Below the pieces are notes generated by a model that saw only the letters and a program-made list of their open reading frames with translations, ran no database searches and had not been told where the DNA came from. The position numbers and the translations under genes were made by a program. From assembly GCA_964650525.1 (NCBI GenBank), contig CAZYUA010000003.1, forward strand, positions 117,041 through 181,040: a stretch of DNA of 64,000 nt. Direction: 5' to 3'. Shown here piece after piece: positions 35,285-44,950 of the stretch. The DNA is from UBA1413 sp964650525. Its GTDB lineage: Bacteria > Bacteroidota > Bacteroidia > Bacteroidales > Prolixibacteraceae. Each line of letters begins with the position of its first letter. Positions within the stretch are counted from its first letter, which is position 1.

Positions 35285-37105
35285 TCAGAACATTTGCAAC
35301 TGGTGAAGCTTGCAGTAACGGCCGTTCAGCGCCATCAGTTCTTCGTGGGTTCCTTTTTCTACAATCCTCCCTTTATGCAGCACGCAGATAAAACTGGCAT
35401 TTTTGATGGTCGAAAGCCGGTGGGCAATCACCAGGGAGGTGCGGTTTTTCATCAGGCTCTCGAGGGCATCCTGGACCAGCCGTTCCGATTCGGTATCCAG
35501 GGCTGAAGTCGCCTCATCCAGGATCAGGATTGGCGGATTGCGGAGGATGGCCCGGGCAATACTGAGGCGCTGGCGCTGGCCTCCCGACAGTTTGCTCCCC
35601 CGGTCCCCGATGACCGTATCGTAACCATGAGCTGTTTCCAGGATGAAATCATGGGCGTTGGCCACCCGGGCAGCGGCCTCGACCTCTTCAGGGGTTGTTT
35701 TTTCAACGCCAAAAGCTATATTATTGTAAATGGTATCATTGAAAAGAATGGCTTCCTGATTCACATTGCCCATCAGATGGCGTAATCCGGTCAGTTTCAG
35801 GTCACGGATATCCACCCCGTCCAGAAGGATCTGGCCTCCCGATACATCGTAAAACCGGGTGAGAAGGTCGACAAAAGTGGTCTTCCCGCTGCCCGACTGG
35901 CCAACGAGGGCTACCGTGCTGCCTTTGGGTATCACCACCGACACATTTTTCAGTACCTCCCGGTCGCCATACGAAAAACGGATATCCCGGTATTCGATGC
36001 TCTTTTCAAAACCTTTCACGGTTTTGGCATCCTCCTTTTCGTGAATGATCACATCGGCGTTTACAATCACATCGATGCGATCCATAGCGGCCATTCCCTT
36101 CTGTATGGAATACAAGGCATTGGTAAATGCCTTTGCAGGGTTGATAATCATATAAAAAATACCCAGGTAGGCCATGAATTCCGAGCCGGTCAGTTCGCTG
36201 TTCTGATTCAGGATGAGTGTTCCGCCAAACCACACCACGAGGACGATCACCACGGTTCCGATAAATTCACTCATCGGGTGAGCCAGCTCCCGCCGCCACA
36301 TCAGACGGTTCATGATGGTGCGGAACTGATTGGTCTCCCGGTTAAAACGATCCTCCATTTTGGGTTCGGCATTGAAAGACTTGATGATCCTCAATCCGCC
36401 CAGTGTCTCCTCGAGCAGGGTGAAGATGACCCCCATCTTATCCTGGCCTTCGCGTGACACCTTCTTGAGGGTTTTCCCGACCCGGCCGATCAACAACCCG
36501 GTAAACGGCAACACCAGGCAGATAAAGAGGGTCAGCGTGGGACTCATCACCAGCATCGAAGCAAGAAATACCAGGATCAGCACCGGGTTCTTGAGAAACA
36601 TATCGAGCGATGCCATGATGCTGTTTTCCACTTCTGTAACATCTCCCGACAAACGTGCCATGATATCCCCTTTCCGTTCCTCGGTAAAAAAAGGAAGTGC
36701 CAGCTTCAGAACTTTTTTGTACACCTGCTGCCGGATGTCGCGGACTACGCTGTTCCGGATGTTAACCGTCTCAAAAGCCCCCAGGTACGCAAATCCTACC
36801 TTCAGCAAAGTCCCCACTGTGACGAAAAAACCAACCAGCAGGAGGGTAAGACCCGGTCCGTGGCCATTTTTGAAACCGGTCAGGAAATAATAAAGATTGT
36901 GGGTCACCGCTTCGAGCGAAAAGGACCATGGCACCTGGTAGGTGACATCCTCAGCCATTCCGAACAAAATCTCCAGAATCGGAATCATCATCCCCACGGA
37001 AAATACCGCAAACAAGGCAGAAAGGAAATGGTAGAGGAAGGTGAGCCCGAGGTGGTTTTTGTAGGGCGGAATGTATCGCCGCAGTATCTTGAAAAAATCT
37101 TTCAT
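35285..37105 (-). CDS. ABC exporter, MsbA/MdlB-like (membrane and ATPase domains fused)
   Basis: A 606-residue half-transporter that works as a dimer. Six membrane spans cover about residues 15-330, and the ATPase domain about 370-600. The ATPase has Walker A GQSGSGKTT, signature LSGGQRQRLSIARA, Walker B ILILDEATSALD and the H-loop IAHRLST. The overall type (lipid A or drug exporter) is common in Bacteroidota; the substrate cannot be fixed, and MsbA is only one option. Its ATG directly follows the purB stop, so they form an operon. Confidence 0.92.
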   Translation of the reverse strand: MKDFFKILRRYIPPYKNHLGLTFLYHFLSALFAVFSVGMMIPILEILFGMAEDVTYQVPWSFSLEAVTHNLYYFLTGFKNGHGPGLTLLLVGFFVTVGTLLKVGFAYLGAFETVNIRNSVVRDIRQQVYKKVLKLALPFFTEERKGDIMARLSGDVTEVENSIMASLDMFLKNPVLILVFLASMLVMSPTLTLFICLVLPFTGLLIGRVGKTLKKVSREGQDKMGVIFTLLEETLGGLRIIKSFNAEPKMEDRFNRETNQFRTIMNRLMWRRELAHPMSEFIGTVVIVLVVWFGGTLILNQNSELTGSEFMAYLGIFYMIINPAKAFTNALYSIQKGMAAMDRIDVIVNADVIIHEKEDAKTVKGFEKSIEYRDIRFSYGDREVLKNVSVVIPKGSTVALVGQSGSGKTTFVDLLTRFYDVSGGQILLDGVDIRDLKLTGLRHLMGNVNQEAILFNDTIYNNIAFGVEKTTPEEVEAAARVANAHDFILETAHGYDTVIGDRGSKLSGGQRQRLSIARAILRNPPILILDEATSALDTESERLVQDALESLMKNRTSLVIAHRLSTIKNASFICVLHKGRIVEKGTHEELMALNGRYCKLHQLQMF

Positions 37106-38455
37106 TCAGAAGATTCCGGTATAATTCTGGGGAGTGACCTGTTTTAGTTCAGCTTTCACTCTTTCAGGAACGTCGAGGGTATCGATAAAATTGTGGAGTG
37201 ACTCTCTGTCTGCAAGGCCGGTTGCGCGGGTCAGATCCTTCAATACTTCATAAGGGCAGGGATAGGACTCCCTGCGAAGGATGGTCTGTATTGCCTCAGC
37301 CACCACAGCCCAGTTCCGGTTTAGGTCTTCCTCAATGGCTTCCCTGTTGAGCACCAGTTTTTCCAATCCGCGGATGGTGGCATGGATGGCCAGCACGGTA
37401 TGGGCAAAAGGAACCCCCACGTTGCGGGTAACCGTCGAGTCGGTAAGGTCGCGCTGCAGTCTGGACACCGGAAGTTTCCGTGAGAGATGTTCCAATACCG
37501 CATTGGCGAATCCCAGGTTCCCTTCTGAGTTTTCAAAATCTATAGGATTGATTTTGTGGGGCATGGTCGAGGAGCCCACCTCTCCTGGTGCCGTTTTTTG
37601 TGTGAAATAATTCATCGAAATATAGAACCACAGGTCCTGATCCAGGTCTGTGAGAATGGTGTTGATCCGTTTCATGGCGTCGAAGATCGCCCCGTGGTCG
37701 TCGTAATGGGCAACCTGAGTAGTATGCCGGTATCGGGGTAGTCCCAGCTTTTCCAGGGTAAACCGGTCGGCAAAATCGTGCCATGCCACTAAGGGATAGG
37801 CCACATGATGGGCATTGAAATTCCCGGTGGCACCCCCGAACTTGGCGAATAACCGCAGCGATTTCAACTGGGTCCACTGATTTTCCAATCGCTCAGCAAA
37901 AACCAGGATCTCCTTACCCAGGCGGGTTGGTGAGGCGGGCTGGCCATGGGTGCGGGCCAGCATCGCCACGTCGGCCCACCTGGCAGCCAGTTCGCGGAGT
38001 TTCTCCAACAGATGACCCACCAGGGGATGATACACCTGCTCAAGCGCATCCCGGATGGCCATTGGCAATGCCGTGTTGTTTACATCCTGCGAGGTCAGAC
38101 CAAAATGGACAAACTCCTTATACGCAGCAAGCCCCAGCTCTTCAAACTTCTCCTTCAGAAAATATTCCACCGCTTTCACATCGTGCCGGGTAATCTTCTC
38201 TATCTCCTTTATACGCCGGGCATCGGCTTCAGAAAACCCGGAAACCAGGACAGGAAGCTGTTGCCTGTCCCCCGGGGTTATCCCTGCCAGCTGCGGCAAC
38301 GGCAGCTCGCACAACGCTTCGAAATAGAGGATTTCTACCTTCAACCGGTAACGCATCAGGGCAAATTCGCTGAAATACCTGTCCAACGATTCCACCTGGT
38401 CCCGGTAACGGCCATCCAGGGGCGAAATTGCTGTTAAACTATTCAGTATCATCAT
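37106..38455 (-). CDS. purB: Adenylosuccinate lyase
   Basis: A 449-residue enzyme of the fumarase/aspartase superfamily that acts twice in purine synthesis, releasing fumarate from SAICAR and from adenylosuccinate. The start region SLTAISPLDGRYRDQV is the PurB opening; TSQDVNNTA and the signature SSTMPHKINPIDFEN carry substrate-binding and flexible-loop residues. Length agrees with the E. coli-type group. It is divergent from mqnA. Two ATGs in a row (38455, 38452) are possible starts. Confidence 0.96.
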   Translation of the reverse strand: MMILNSLTAISPLDGRYRDQVESLDRYFSEFALMRYRLKVEILYFEALCELPLPQLAGITPGDRQQLPVLVSGFSEADARRIKEIEKITRHDVKAVEYFLKEKFEELGLAAYKEFVHFGLTSQDVNNTALPMAIRDALEQVYHPLVGHLLEKLRELAARWADVAMLARTHGQPASPTRLGKEILVFAERLENQWTQLKSLRLFAKFGGATGNFNAHHVAYPLVAWHDFADRFTLEKLGLPRYRHTTQVAHYDDHGAIFDAMKRINTILTDLDQDLWFYISMNYFTQKTAPGEVGSSTMPHKINPIDFENSEGNLGFANAVLEHLSRKLPVSRLQRDLTDSTVTRNVGVPFAHTVLAIHATIRGLEKLVLNREAIEEDLNRNWAVVAEAIQTILRRESYPCPYEVLKDLTRATGLADRESLHNFIDTLDVPERVKAELKQVTPQNYTGIF

Positions 38456-38474
38456 GCTACAATCTACTCCCGGA

Positions 38475-38482
38475 CAAAGGTA
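38475..38482 (-). promoter_or_regulatory. -7 box (TACCTTTG) of the purB promoter
   Basis: An exact TAnnTTTG match on the minus strand, about 20 bases before the purB start. No TTTG is found at the -33 position. Confidence 0.45.
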
Positions 38483-38602
38483 ACAAAATAAGACGGAAAG
38501 CGACGGGCATTATTTCCGGAGGATGACTTTTTTCACGTAACCGCCAGGGATAAATAGCTACTTTCGTTTGTTGAAATTCCCGGTTTGGAAGCCGGTAAAA
38601 CT

Positions 38603-39409
38603 ATGGATAAAATTAAGGTATCCCTGATATCGTATTTAAACAGCCGTCCGTTTCTTTACGGACTAACGCATTCCCCCCTGCGGGATGAAATCGAAATCCA
38701 TCTGGACATTCCTGCGGTAACGGCCGTCAAACTGGCCGCCCACCAGACTGACATCGGGTTGATCCCGGTGGGGGCGCTGCCCGATCTGGAAGAGTACCGC
38801 CTGGTGAGCAACTTTTGTATCGGAGCTGAAGGAGCCGTAAGAACTACAGTCCTGGCCAGCCAGGTGCCGCTTGAAGAAATCACAACAGTGGTATTGGATT
38901 ACCAGTCGCGGTCGTCGGTGTTGCTGACCAGAGTCCTGGCACAATTTTTCTGGAAGAAAGCCTTTCAATGGAGAGACAGCCATGCCGGTTTTGAGAACGA
39001 ACTGATTTCCGGCACTACCGCCGGAGTGGTCATCGGAGACCGGGTATTCAGCGTGGAAAAAAAGTACCCTTATCTGACCGATCTTTCCCTGGAGTGGATG
39101 AAATTCTGCGGAATGCCGTTTGTTTTTGCCGTTTGGGCTGCCACAAATCCCATCCCGGAACCGTTTCTGGAAAGGTTTAACAACGCCATTGCCCTGGGCA
39201 TTGAAAATATTCCGGAAGTGGAAAAAACGGAACAGTCCCGTTACCCGGATATTGATATTTATGATTATTTTACGAAAAATATCAGTTATACACTGAATGA
39301 CCAAAAACGGTCCGGAATGGCGCTGTTCCTGGAGCTGGCACAACAGGTGACCGGGAACAGGATAACCGGTACGGAAAACTCCGCTGCTCTGCAGCGCAAA
39401 AAACAGTAA
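38603..39409 (+). CDS. mqnA: MqnA, chorismate dehydratase of the futalosine menaquinone route
   Basis: A 268-residue protein with the MqnA opening VSLISYLNSRPFLYGL and the motif TDIGLIPVGAL. MqnA removes water from chorismate to make 3-enolpyruvyl-benzoate, the first step of the futalosine pathway to menaquinone. The open frame begins at a TTG at 38585; I chose the ATG at 38603 since the conserved strand starts two residues later. No other mqn gene is in the window. A related periplasmic-binding-like fold could be confused with it, but the SYLNSRP motif is specific. Confidence 0.9.
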   Translation: MDKIKVSLISYLNSRPFLYGLTHSPLRDEIEIHLDIPAVTAVKLAAHQTDIGLIPVGALPDLEEYRLVSNFCIGAEGAVRTTVLASQVPLEEITTVVLDYQSRSSVLLTRVLAQFFWKKAFQWRDSHAGFENELISGTTAGVVIGDRVFSVEKKYPYLTDLSLEWMKFCGMPFVFAVWAATNPIPEPFLERFNNAIALGIENIPEVEKTEQSRYPDIDIYDYFTKNISYTLNDQKRSGMALFLELAQQVTGNRITGTENSAALQRKKQ

Positions 39410-39474
39410 GTAATTCATCAGGATACTCCGCGGCATGCGGCGTTGTAGTTTATTCATCTTATAAAGGGTTCAGG

Positions 39475-40875
39475 ATGAAGAGGTTTTTCATTGCAGGGGC
39501 CATGCTCCTGGTTTCTCAGGCGGGAAGCAGCCGCAACGAAGACGATAAGCTGGTTTACAAGCTGGATATCAAACAAGAGATTACCAGGGCTACCTGGCGG
39601 CAGACTCAGCAGGCTTTTACGTCAGCCGATTCGCTGGGTGCCGGCCTGTTTCTGATTCACATGAACACCTACGGTGGAACCGTCCAGGATGCCGATTCCA
39701 TTCGCACCCGGATATTGCAGAGCACGATACCGGTGGTCGTGTTTATCGACAACAATGCTGCCTCGGCGGGAGCGCTGATCTCCCTTGCGTGCGACAGTAT
39801 CTATATGCGACCCGGCGGCAGCATCGGGGCCGCCACGGTCGTAAATCAAACCGGCTTGCCGATGCCCGACAAGTACCAGTCGTACATGCGCTCCACCATG
39901 AGAGCCACGGCCGAAGCACATGGCAGAGACACCCTTGTTGTGCGGGGAGACACCCTGCTGAAATGGCGGCGCGATCCCCTGATTGCCGAAGCGATGGTCG
40001 ATCCTGCGGTTTTCATCCCCGGTCTCATCGACACAGGGAAGGTGCTGACCTTCACACCCGCAGAAGCCATAGAACACGGCTTTTGCGAAGGAACTGCCGG
40101 TTCGGTGGAGGAAGTTTTACAAAAGACGGGGTTCGGAAATGCCCGCATCGAGGAGTATAAACCTTCCTGGATAGAACGTATCATCGGGGTACTGGTACAT
40201 CCGGTCATTTCAGGCTTGCTGATCATGGCCATCATCGGGGGCATTTATTTTGAAATGCAATCGCCCGGCATCGGCTTTGCCCTGGGAGTGGCCATCCTGG
40301 CAGCCATTCTCTATTTTGCACCTCTGTATCTCGAGGGACTTGCCGAACATTGGGAAATTCTGCTTTTTATTGCCGGGCTGATATTGCTGGGCATGGAGAT
40401 CTTCGTGATACCCGGCTTTGGGGTTGCCGGGATTGCCGGCATCAGTCTTACTTTCCTGGGACTCGTTTTCAGCCTCGTAGACAATATCCGTTTTGATTTT
40501 TCGGGCGTGAACCTGCGGCAAGCCGGCATCGCCGTAGCTACGGTAATTACTGGTGTTTCTGCAGGAGTTGCCCTCGCCCTCTGGCTCAGCGAAAAACTGT
40601 TTTCCTCACGCCACGGCATCTTCAAAAACCTCGCCCTTCAAACGGTCCAGAATGTCAGTGAGGGATATGTCAGTATCGACAACGAACTCCTGTTGCTAAC
40701 CGGAAAAACCGGATCAGCCCGTTCGGATCTCCGCCCTTCCGGGAAAGTAACCATTGGCGGCGAAACCTACGATGCGGTGACTTCCGGGGAATTCATCGAA
40801 AAAGGCGAAACGGTGGTGGTAATTAAAGTCGAAGCCACCCAGTTGTATGTTGAAAAAACAACCGGGAAAGCCTGA
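39475..40875 (+). CDS. NfeD/ClpP-class membrane serine protease
   Basis: A 466-residue protein. A signal peptide leads into a ClpP/SppA-like protease domain (about residues 25-225) with Ser97 (NNAASAGALI) and Lys133 (DKYQSY) as the predicted catalytic dyad, which compares with Ser97/Lys138 of the Pyrococcus stomatin-specific protease PH1510. Four or five membrane spans (about 235-370) and a C-terminal OB-like NfeD domain (about 400-460) follow. NfeD proteins usually sit beside a stomatin/flotillin gene; none is present here. It lies 65 bases after mqnA on the same strand. Confidence 0.9.
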   Translation: MKRFFIAGAMLLVSQAGSSRNEDDKLVYKLDIKQEITRATWRQTQQAFTSADSLGAGLFLIHMNTYGGTVQDADSIRTRILQSTIPVVVFIDNNAASAGALISLACDSIYMRPGGSIGAATVVNQTGLPMPDKYQSYMRSTMRATAEAHGRDTLVVRGDTLLKWRRDPLIAEAMVDPAVFIPGLIDTGKVLTFTPAEAIEHGFCEGTAGSVEEVLQKTGFGNARIEEYKPSWIERIIGVLVHPVISGLLIMAIIGGIYFEMQSPGIGFALGVAILAAILYFAPLYLEGLAEHWEILLFIAGLILLGMEIFVIPGFGVAGIAGISLTFLGLVFSLVDNIRFDFSGVNLRQAGIAVATVITGVSAGVALALWLSEKLFSSRHGIFKNLALQTVQNVSEGYVSIDNELLLLTGKTGSARSDLRPSGKVTIGGETYDAVTSGEFIEKGETVVVIKVEATQLYVEKTTGKA

Positions 40876-41242
40876 AACCCGGCAGGCAGAATGCGTGCAA
40901 AATCGCCATTCTGAAGCCCCTCTCCTGCTTCTGCTCCCGGTATGGTTTCGCGTGACAGGTTTTTATCAGGTTTTTTGAACCTTCCGGAAGAGATGTCATA
41001 CTTTTCCGGCAGGGCTTCCGTTTACTATTCTGATGTGGAAATAAAAAACTACTTTTGCCTCTTGAATCGGGAGAGGCAAGGAAACCGCACGGAACCGGGC
41101 CCTCAGGGAGGTGCTGGTAATTCTGCTGCCCGCCGGGAGACCCTGGACCATCGACAACAGGCAAGCCTGATTTCGTTGCCAACCGGGAAGCTGTTTGGAT
41201 CGTTCCTCCGGTTTCAGAAAGCTAAAAGAAATGGTAGAAACA
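40876..41242 (+). promoter_or_regulatory. Leader and promoter of the PorE-like gene, with a -7 box inside an inverted repeat
   Basis: No gene is seen in this stretch. A -7 box TACTTTTG lies at 41050-41057. Its last three bases begin a perfect 8-bp inverted repeat, TTGCCTCT (41055-41062) and AGAGGCAA (41072-41079), with a 9-base spacer and no T-run after it. The placement across the start of transcription suggests an operator rather than a terminator. The leader would be about 180 bases long. Confidence 0.45.
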
Positions 41243-43237
41243 ATGAGATATTTCAACCGGTTTATCCTGCTCCTGGGGGTTGTTTTTCTGGCATCGTGTA
41301 CCCCGGGGAATCTGAGCCGGATAGCCTTTAACTCCAAGGAGATCGGGGAATATTACAAAGCGGTCGAGAAATACCGGAAAGCCAACAAGAAGGAGAAGAG
41401 CCGCGAAAAACGGGTGGAATATGCCTATGCCATTGCTGAATGTTACCGTCTTATCGGTGAATATGAAATGGCTGCCCTGTATTACCGGAATGCTGTGCGC
41501 CGCAATCATCCAGACCCCAAAGCGCTGCTGTGGAATGCTGAGATGCTGAGGGCAACCCAGAAATACGAAGAGGCGATTGAAAACTATCAGGCTTACCTGG
41601 AAGAGGCACCCGGCGACGAACAGGCTTTGAACGGTCTGCAGGCAATCCGCATGACGCGGGATTGGATGGCAGCCCCAACCCGCCACATCATCAACCAGGT
41701 CAAGGAACTGAACTCGCGCGAAAGCGATTATTCGCCCATCTATGTCGGCGACCGCGATAATGAGATTTTTTTCACCTCTTCGCGCAAGGCCAGCACCGGG
41801 AAAAAGAAAAGCATGATCACTGGACAGATGTACGCCGACCTGTACAAATCGGAATTTGACCAGCAAAAGCAAAAGTGGTCGCAGCCCAAACTGATTGACC
41901 AGAACCTGATTGTAAATACCACTGACGAAGAGGGAGCGGTAGCGCTTTCAGGCAGCGGCGGTCAGATGTTGTTCACCCGGTGCCAGTATCAGAAATCACA
42001 AAACATGGGCTCACAGATCTATTCGACCTCCCAGGTCAGGGGAACCTGGGCGGAACCCACCCAGGTCAGCCTGTTTGGAGACAGCATCCTGGTTGCCCAC
42101 CCTACCCTGTCGCCCGATGGAAGCATCCTCTATTTTATCTCAGACCAAATGGGAGGCCAGGGCGGAAAAGATCTCTGGAAAGCGGAAAAATCAGGCGGAG
42201 TATTCAAAAACCCCAAAAATCTGGGAACTGCCATTAATACACCAGGCAATGAGATGTTCCCTTTTATGCGCGATAATGGCGAACTCTATTTTTCGTCCGA
42301 CTACCACAAAGGGTTGGGCGGCCTCGATATTTTCAAGGCCGTACAGGATGAGGAGGGAAATTGGAGCATCGAAAATATGGGATTCCCGGTCAACTCCCCG
42401 TACGATGATTTCGGCATCGCCTTTGTCGCCGGAAAAGACCAGGGACTGTTTTCCTCAAACCGGAAAGGGTCCCGCAAGGATGACCTCTATGCATTCGTTG
42501 TTCCCCCCATTATTTACCAGGCTTCGGGAGAGGTCTTCAACAAAGAGACCCGTGCTAAACTCGACGGCACCACCATCCGGATTATCGGAACCGATGGTAC
42601 CAACCTCCGGATGCGGGCTCAGAACGGGAATTTCCAGCTGAAGCTGAATCCCGCCACCGAATATGTCTTTGCCGCCTTCAGGGAGGGATTTCTGAACGAC
42701 AAAGCAAGGCTCACCACCCAAGGGCTTACCGACAGCAAAGAATTCAGGATTGAGCTGTTCCTTACACCCACCGATGCACCCATACGGCTGAATAATATCA
42801 ATTACGCCTTCGGAAGTTTCGACCTTTTGCCTGAATCGATTGTTGCTCTCGACTCCCTGGTGACCCTTCTGGAACTCAACCCGACCATCACCATTGAGCT
42901 CATGGCGCATACCGACCATATCGGCAGTGACCAGTTTAACTTCGACCTCTCCCAGAAACGGGCCCAGAGTGTGGTCAATTATCTCATTGAAAAAGGAATC
43001 AGTCCGCAGAGACTGGTAGCCAAAGGGTATGGCGAAACCTGGCCGAAAATGGTGACCCGTGAAATTGCAGCCCTCTACGACTGGCTTAAACGGGGAGATG
43101 AACTTACCGAAGCCTTTATTGAGAAACTGCCCTCTGAGGAACAAAAAGATATCGCCCGGGCCATCAACCGGAGGACAGAATTCAGGGTCCTCTCCACCGA
43201 CTTCATTGAGACCTTTGCACCGGAACCTGAAAAATAA
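41243..43237 (+). CDS. PorE-like OmpA-family lipoprotein (TPR, PD40 propeller, CRD, OmpA)
   Basis: A 664-residue lipoprotein from the ATG at 41243 (lipobox FLASC, Cys19). In order it has TPR-like helices (about 30-140, YYKAVEKYRKAN, YEEAIENYQAYLEEAP), WD40-like PD40 strands (about 165-405, LSPDGSILYFISDQMGGQGGKDLW), a carboxypeptidase regulatory-like domain (about 415-500) and an OmpA domain (about 520-640) with ELMAHTDHIGS and NFDLSQKRAQSVVNYLIEKG. This is the layout of PorE, which links the type IX apparatus to peptidoglycan. A second gene with the same layout lies at 55.6 kb. Assignment to the true PorE is uncertain. Confidence 0.85.
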   Translation: MRYFNRFILLLGVVFLASCTPGNLSRIAFNSKEIGEYYKAVEKYRKANKKEKSREKRVEYAYAIAECYRLIGEYEMAALYYRNAVRRNHPDPKALLWNAEMLRATQKYEEAIENYQAYLEEAPGDEQALNGLQAIRMTRDWMAAPTRHIINQVKELNSRESDYSPIYVGDRDNEIFFTSSRKASTGKKKSMITGQMYADLYKSEFDQQKQKWSQPKLIDQNLIVNTTDEEGAVALSGSGGQMLFTRCQYQKSQNMGSQIYSTSQVRGTWAEPTQVSLFGDSILVAHPTLSPDGSILYFISDQMGGQGGKDLWKAEKSGGVFKNPKNLGTAINTPGNEMFPFMRDNGELYFSSDYHKGLGGLDIFKAVQDEEGNWSIENMGFPVNSPYDDFGIAFVAGKDQGLFSSNRKGSRKDDLYAFVVPPIIYQASGEVFNKETRAKLDGTTIRIIGTDGTNLRMRAQNGNFQLKLNPATEYVFAAFREGFLNDKARLTTQGLTDSKEFRIELFLTPTDAPIRLNNINYAFGSFDLLPESIVALDSLVTLLELNPTITIELMAHTDHIGSDQFNFDLSQKRAQSVVNYLIEKGISPQRLVAKGYGETWPKMVTREIAALYDWLKRGDELTEAFIEKLPSEEQKDIARAINRRTEFRVLSTDFIETFAPEPEK

Positions 43238-43309
43238 GACAGGCTTTTGCATCGTACACGCGACCACCCGGACAATCAACTCCGGCAGGTGGTACCAAAA
43301 GAGCGGAAT

Positions 43310-44623
43310 CTAACGGGAAGTTCCCAGCGCACTCGCTTTTTTAACGAGCCTCGTCCCTACCGGACAATGAAGACAGCGCCGCTGGTCACAATATCCGTTT
43401 TTCAAGTGAAGAAGCGCCTGGGTTTCAAAGGCGGTGGCAGCTTCCACACCCAAAGCGTTCCACTTGTCAATAACCGAATTACCTTCAGGTGGCAGGGCAT
43501 CCAGCCATTCCAGGGCTCTGTCTTTCAGAAAACTTCTGCCTGTGAATTCTCCGTAAATAAAAATGAACGGGATTACCGCATTGATAATCAAGCTCGATGA
43601 TGCAGCCTCCCCGAGATGTTTCACCACCCCATGCGAAGGATAGCTGAATTTATAATGACAAGTCCAGTAGTCAGATGCCGTTACATCGAGGATATGGTGG
43701 AGGCTCTCCGGGTCAGAAGCCTCGGTAATCCGGGAGAACAATCCGGATGGTTGCCTGAGCAACGCGGCAAATTGAGCTATCCGGATGGTGGGAAAGTTAA
43801 CCGGACGCAGGCGCAGGAACTTCCAGAGGTAAGAAGCCATAGGCTTCAGGTGGTACTTCTTTGCCAGAAAATCGTATTCCGACCTCAATTTCAGGTAGTA
43901 GTCATCGCCCAGAAGGGCATCATGCAGCAAGCCTGCCTGGCCGAAAAGCAATGCTTCCAGCTGAAAAATATCGTCCTTATGCCGGGTCACTACTTTTAAG
44001 GGCAGTGAACGGGCAAGCAACTCAAAGGGTACAGCGTTGGTTTTAAACCCGAAACTCTTTGCAAGGAACTGGTAGAAAGTCTCGTTCCAGTCCTGCCGGT
44101 TTTGTTCCAGCCGGCTGGCGATCTCCCCGGTACGGGCTTCCAGCCGCTCGATCATCAGACGGTTGTAGCCGATTTTCAACAATAAACGGTCTGCGTCGCG
44201 CATAAAGCCCTGACAGGGAATCCAGGTGACAGATTCCACCAGCTCGCGGAAATTCTCGTAAAGCTTTCCGGGAAAATCAAGTACGAGGGCAGGTATCTCT
44301 TCACCATTGGGGCGGGTCACGGGCTGATCATAATGCCGGATTACGTGCAGAATGACATTGTCGTAAGCTCCATCCTCCTGGTGATGATGCCTTCGCCAAT
44401 CCGACGAATTCCTGTGAATTTCGATATTCCCCGCCCACAGAGTCCCGCCGATGCGGATCCTGGCATTGAAAAAATCGGGCCCCGCATCAGGATTGCGTGT
44501 TCCGGGCTCCAGAACCTCTATCTCCTCTCCTGCAATAGTCTTCAACATTCCGGCATTAAACAGCCGTTGCTCCCAGACAAACTGCAGAAAGTCTTCTGTC
44601 AGTTGTACCGCAGAAAATGGCAT
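43310..44623 (-). CDS. DUF2851 family protein of unknown function
   Basis: A 437-residue protein from the ATG at 44623 (MPFSAVQLTEDFLQFVW), which starts the conserved part; the frame stays open to 44806 but the added 61 residues look random. DUF2851 is found in Bacteroidota and has no known function. Visible features include NPDAGPDFFNARIRI and AGNIEIHRNSSDW near the start (a pattern with conserved acidic residues like those in nuclease folds), and a late cysteine set CDQRRCLHCPVG that could bind metal. It converges on the PorE-like gene. A promoter TGTG-N19-TACATTTA precedes it. Confidence 0.85.
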   Translation of the reverse strand: MPFSAVQLTEDFLQFVWEQRLFNAGMLKTIAGEEIEVLEPGTRNPDAGPDFFNARIRIGGTLWAGNIEIHRNSSDWRRHHHQEDGAYDNVILHVIRHYDQPVTRPNGEEIPALVLDFPGKLYENFRELVESVTWIPCQGFMRDADRLLLKIGYNRLMIERLEARTGEIASRLEQNRQDWNETFYQFLAKSFGFKTNAVPFELLARSLPLKVVTRHKDDIFQLEALLFGQAGLLHDALLGDDYYLKLRSEYDFLAKKYHLKPMASYLWKFLRLRPVNFPTIRIAQFAALLRQPSGLFSRITEASDPESLHHILDVTASDYWTCHYKFSYPSHGVVKHLGEAASSSLIINAVIPFIFIYGEFTGRSFLKDRALEWLDALPPEGNSVIDKWNALGVEAATAFETQALLHLKNGYCDQRRCLHCPVGTRLVKKASALGTSR

Positions 44624-44903
44624 GGGTGGTTTGTTTAAGGTGTAAATCAAGGTAAATGTACGAAAATCTTTTCTCTTTTCACAGCGATTTCGCGGTTTTC
44701 TGACCGTCTGCAACAGGATGACCCCACAACCATCAGGCCGGCATGCTGCTGAACCACGGCAGGAGCGGCTCTTCCGCCGGGAAAGGGATTCACCCGGGGG
44801 TTGCATCCGCTATTAGGTTACCGGCTGGCCGGATGTTCAGGGATCCTTCGCAGAAGAGGCGCCGGTATACTTTTTGGCTTGGAAATTTACTTTTACAGGC
44901 ACA

Positions 44904-44933
44904 TTTGCTGATTCAACAATTTTACTAACTTTG
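44904..44933 (+). promoter_or_regulatory. Promoter of rpsO (TTTG-N18-TAACTTTG)
   Basis: TTTG at 44904-44907 and TAACTTTG at 44926-44933. The implied leader of rpsO is about 75 bases. The rest of 44624-44903 shows no gene. Confidence 0.8.
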
Positions 44934-44950
44934 CATCGCAAAAAATAATT

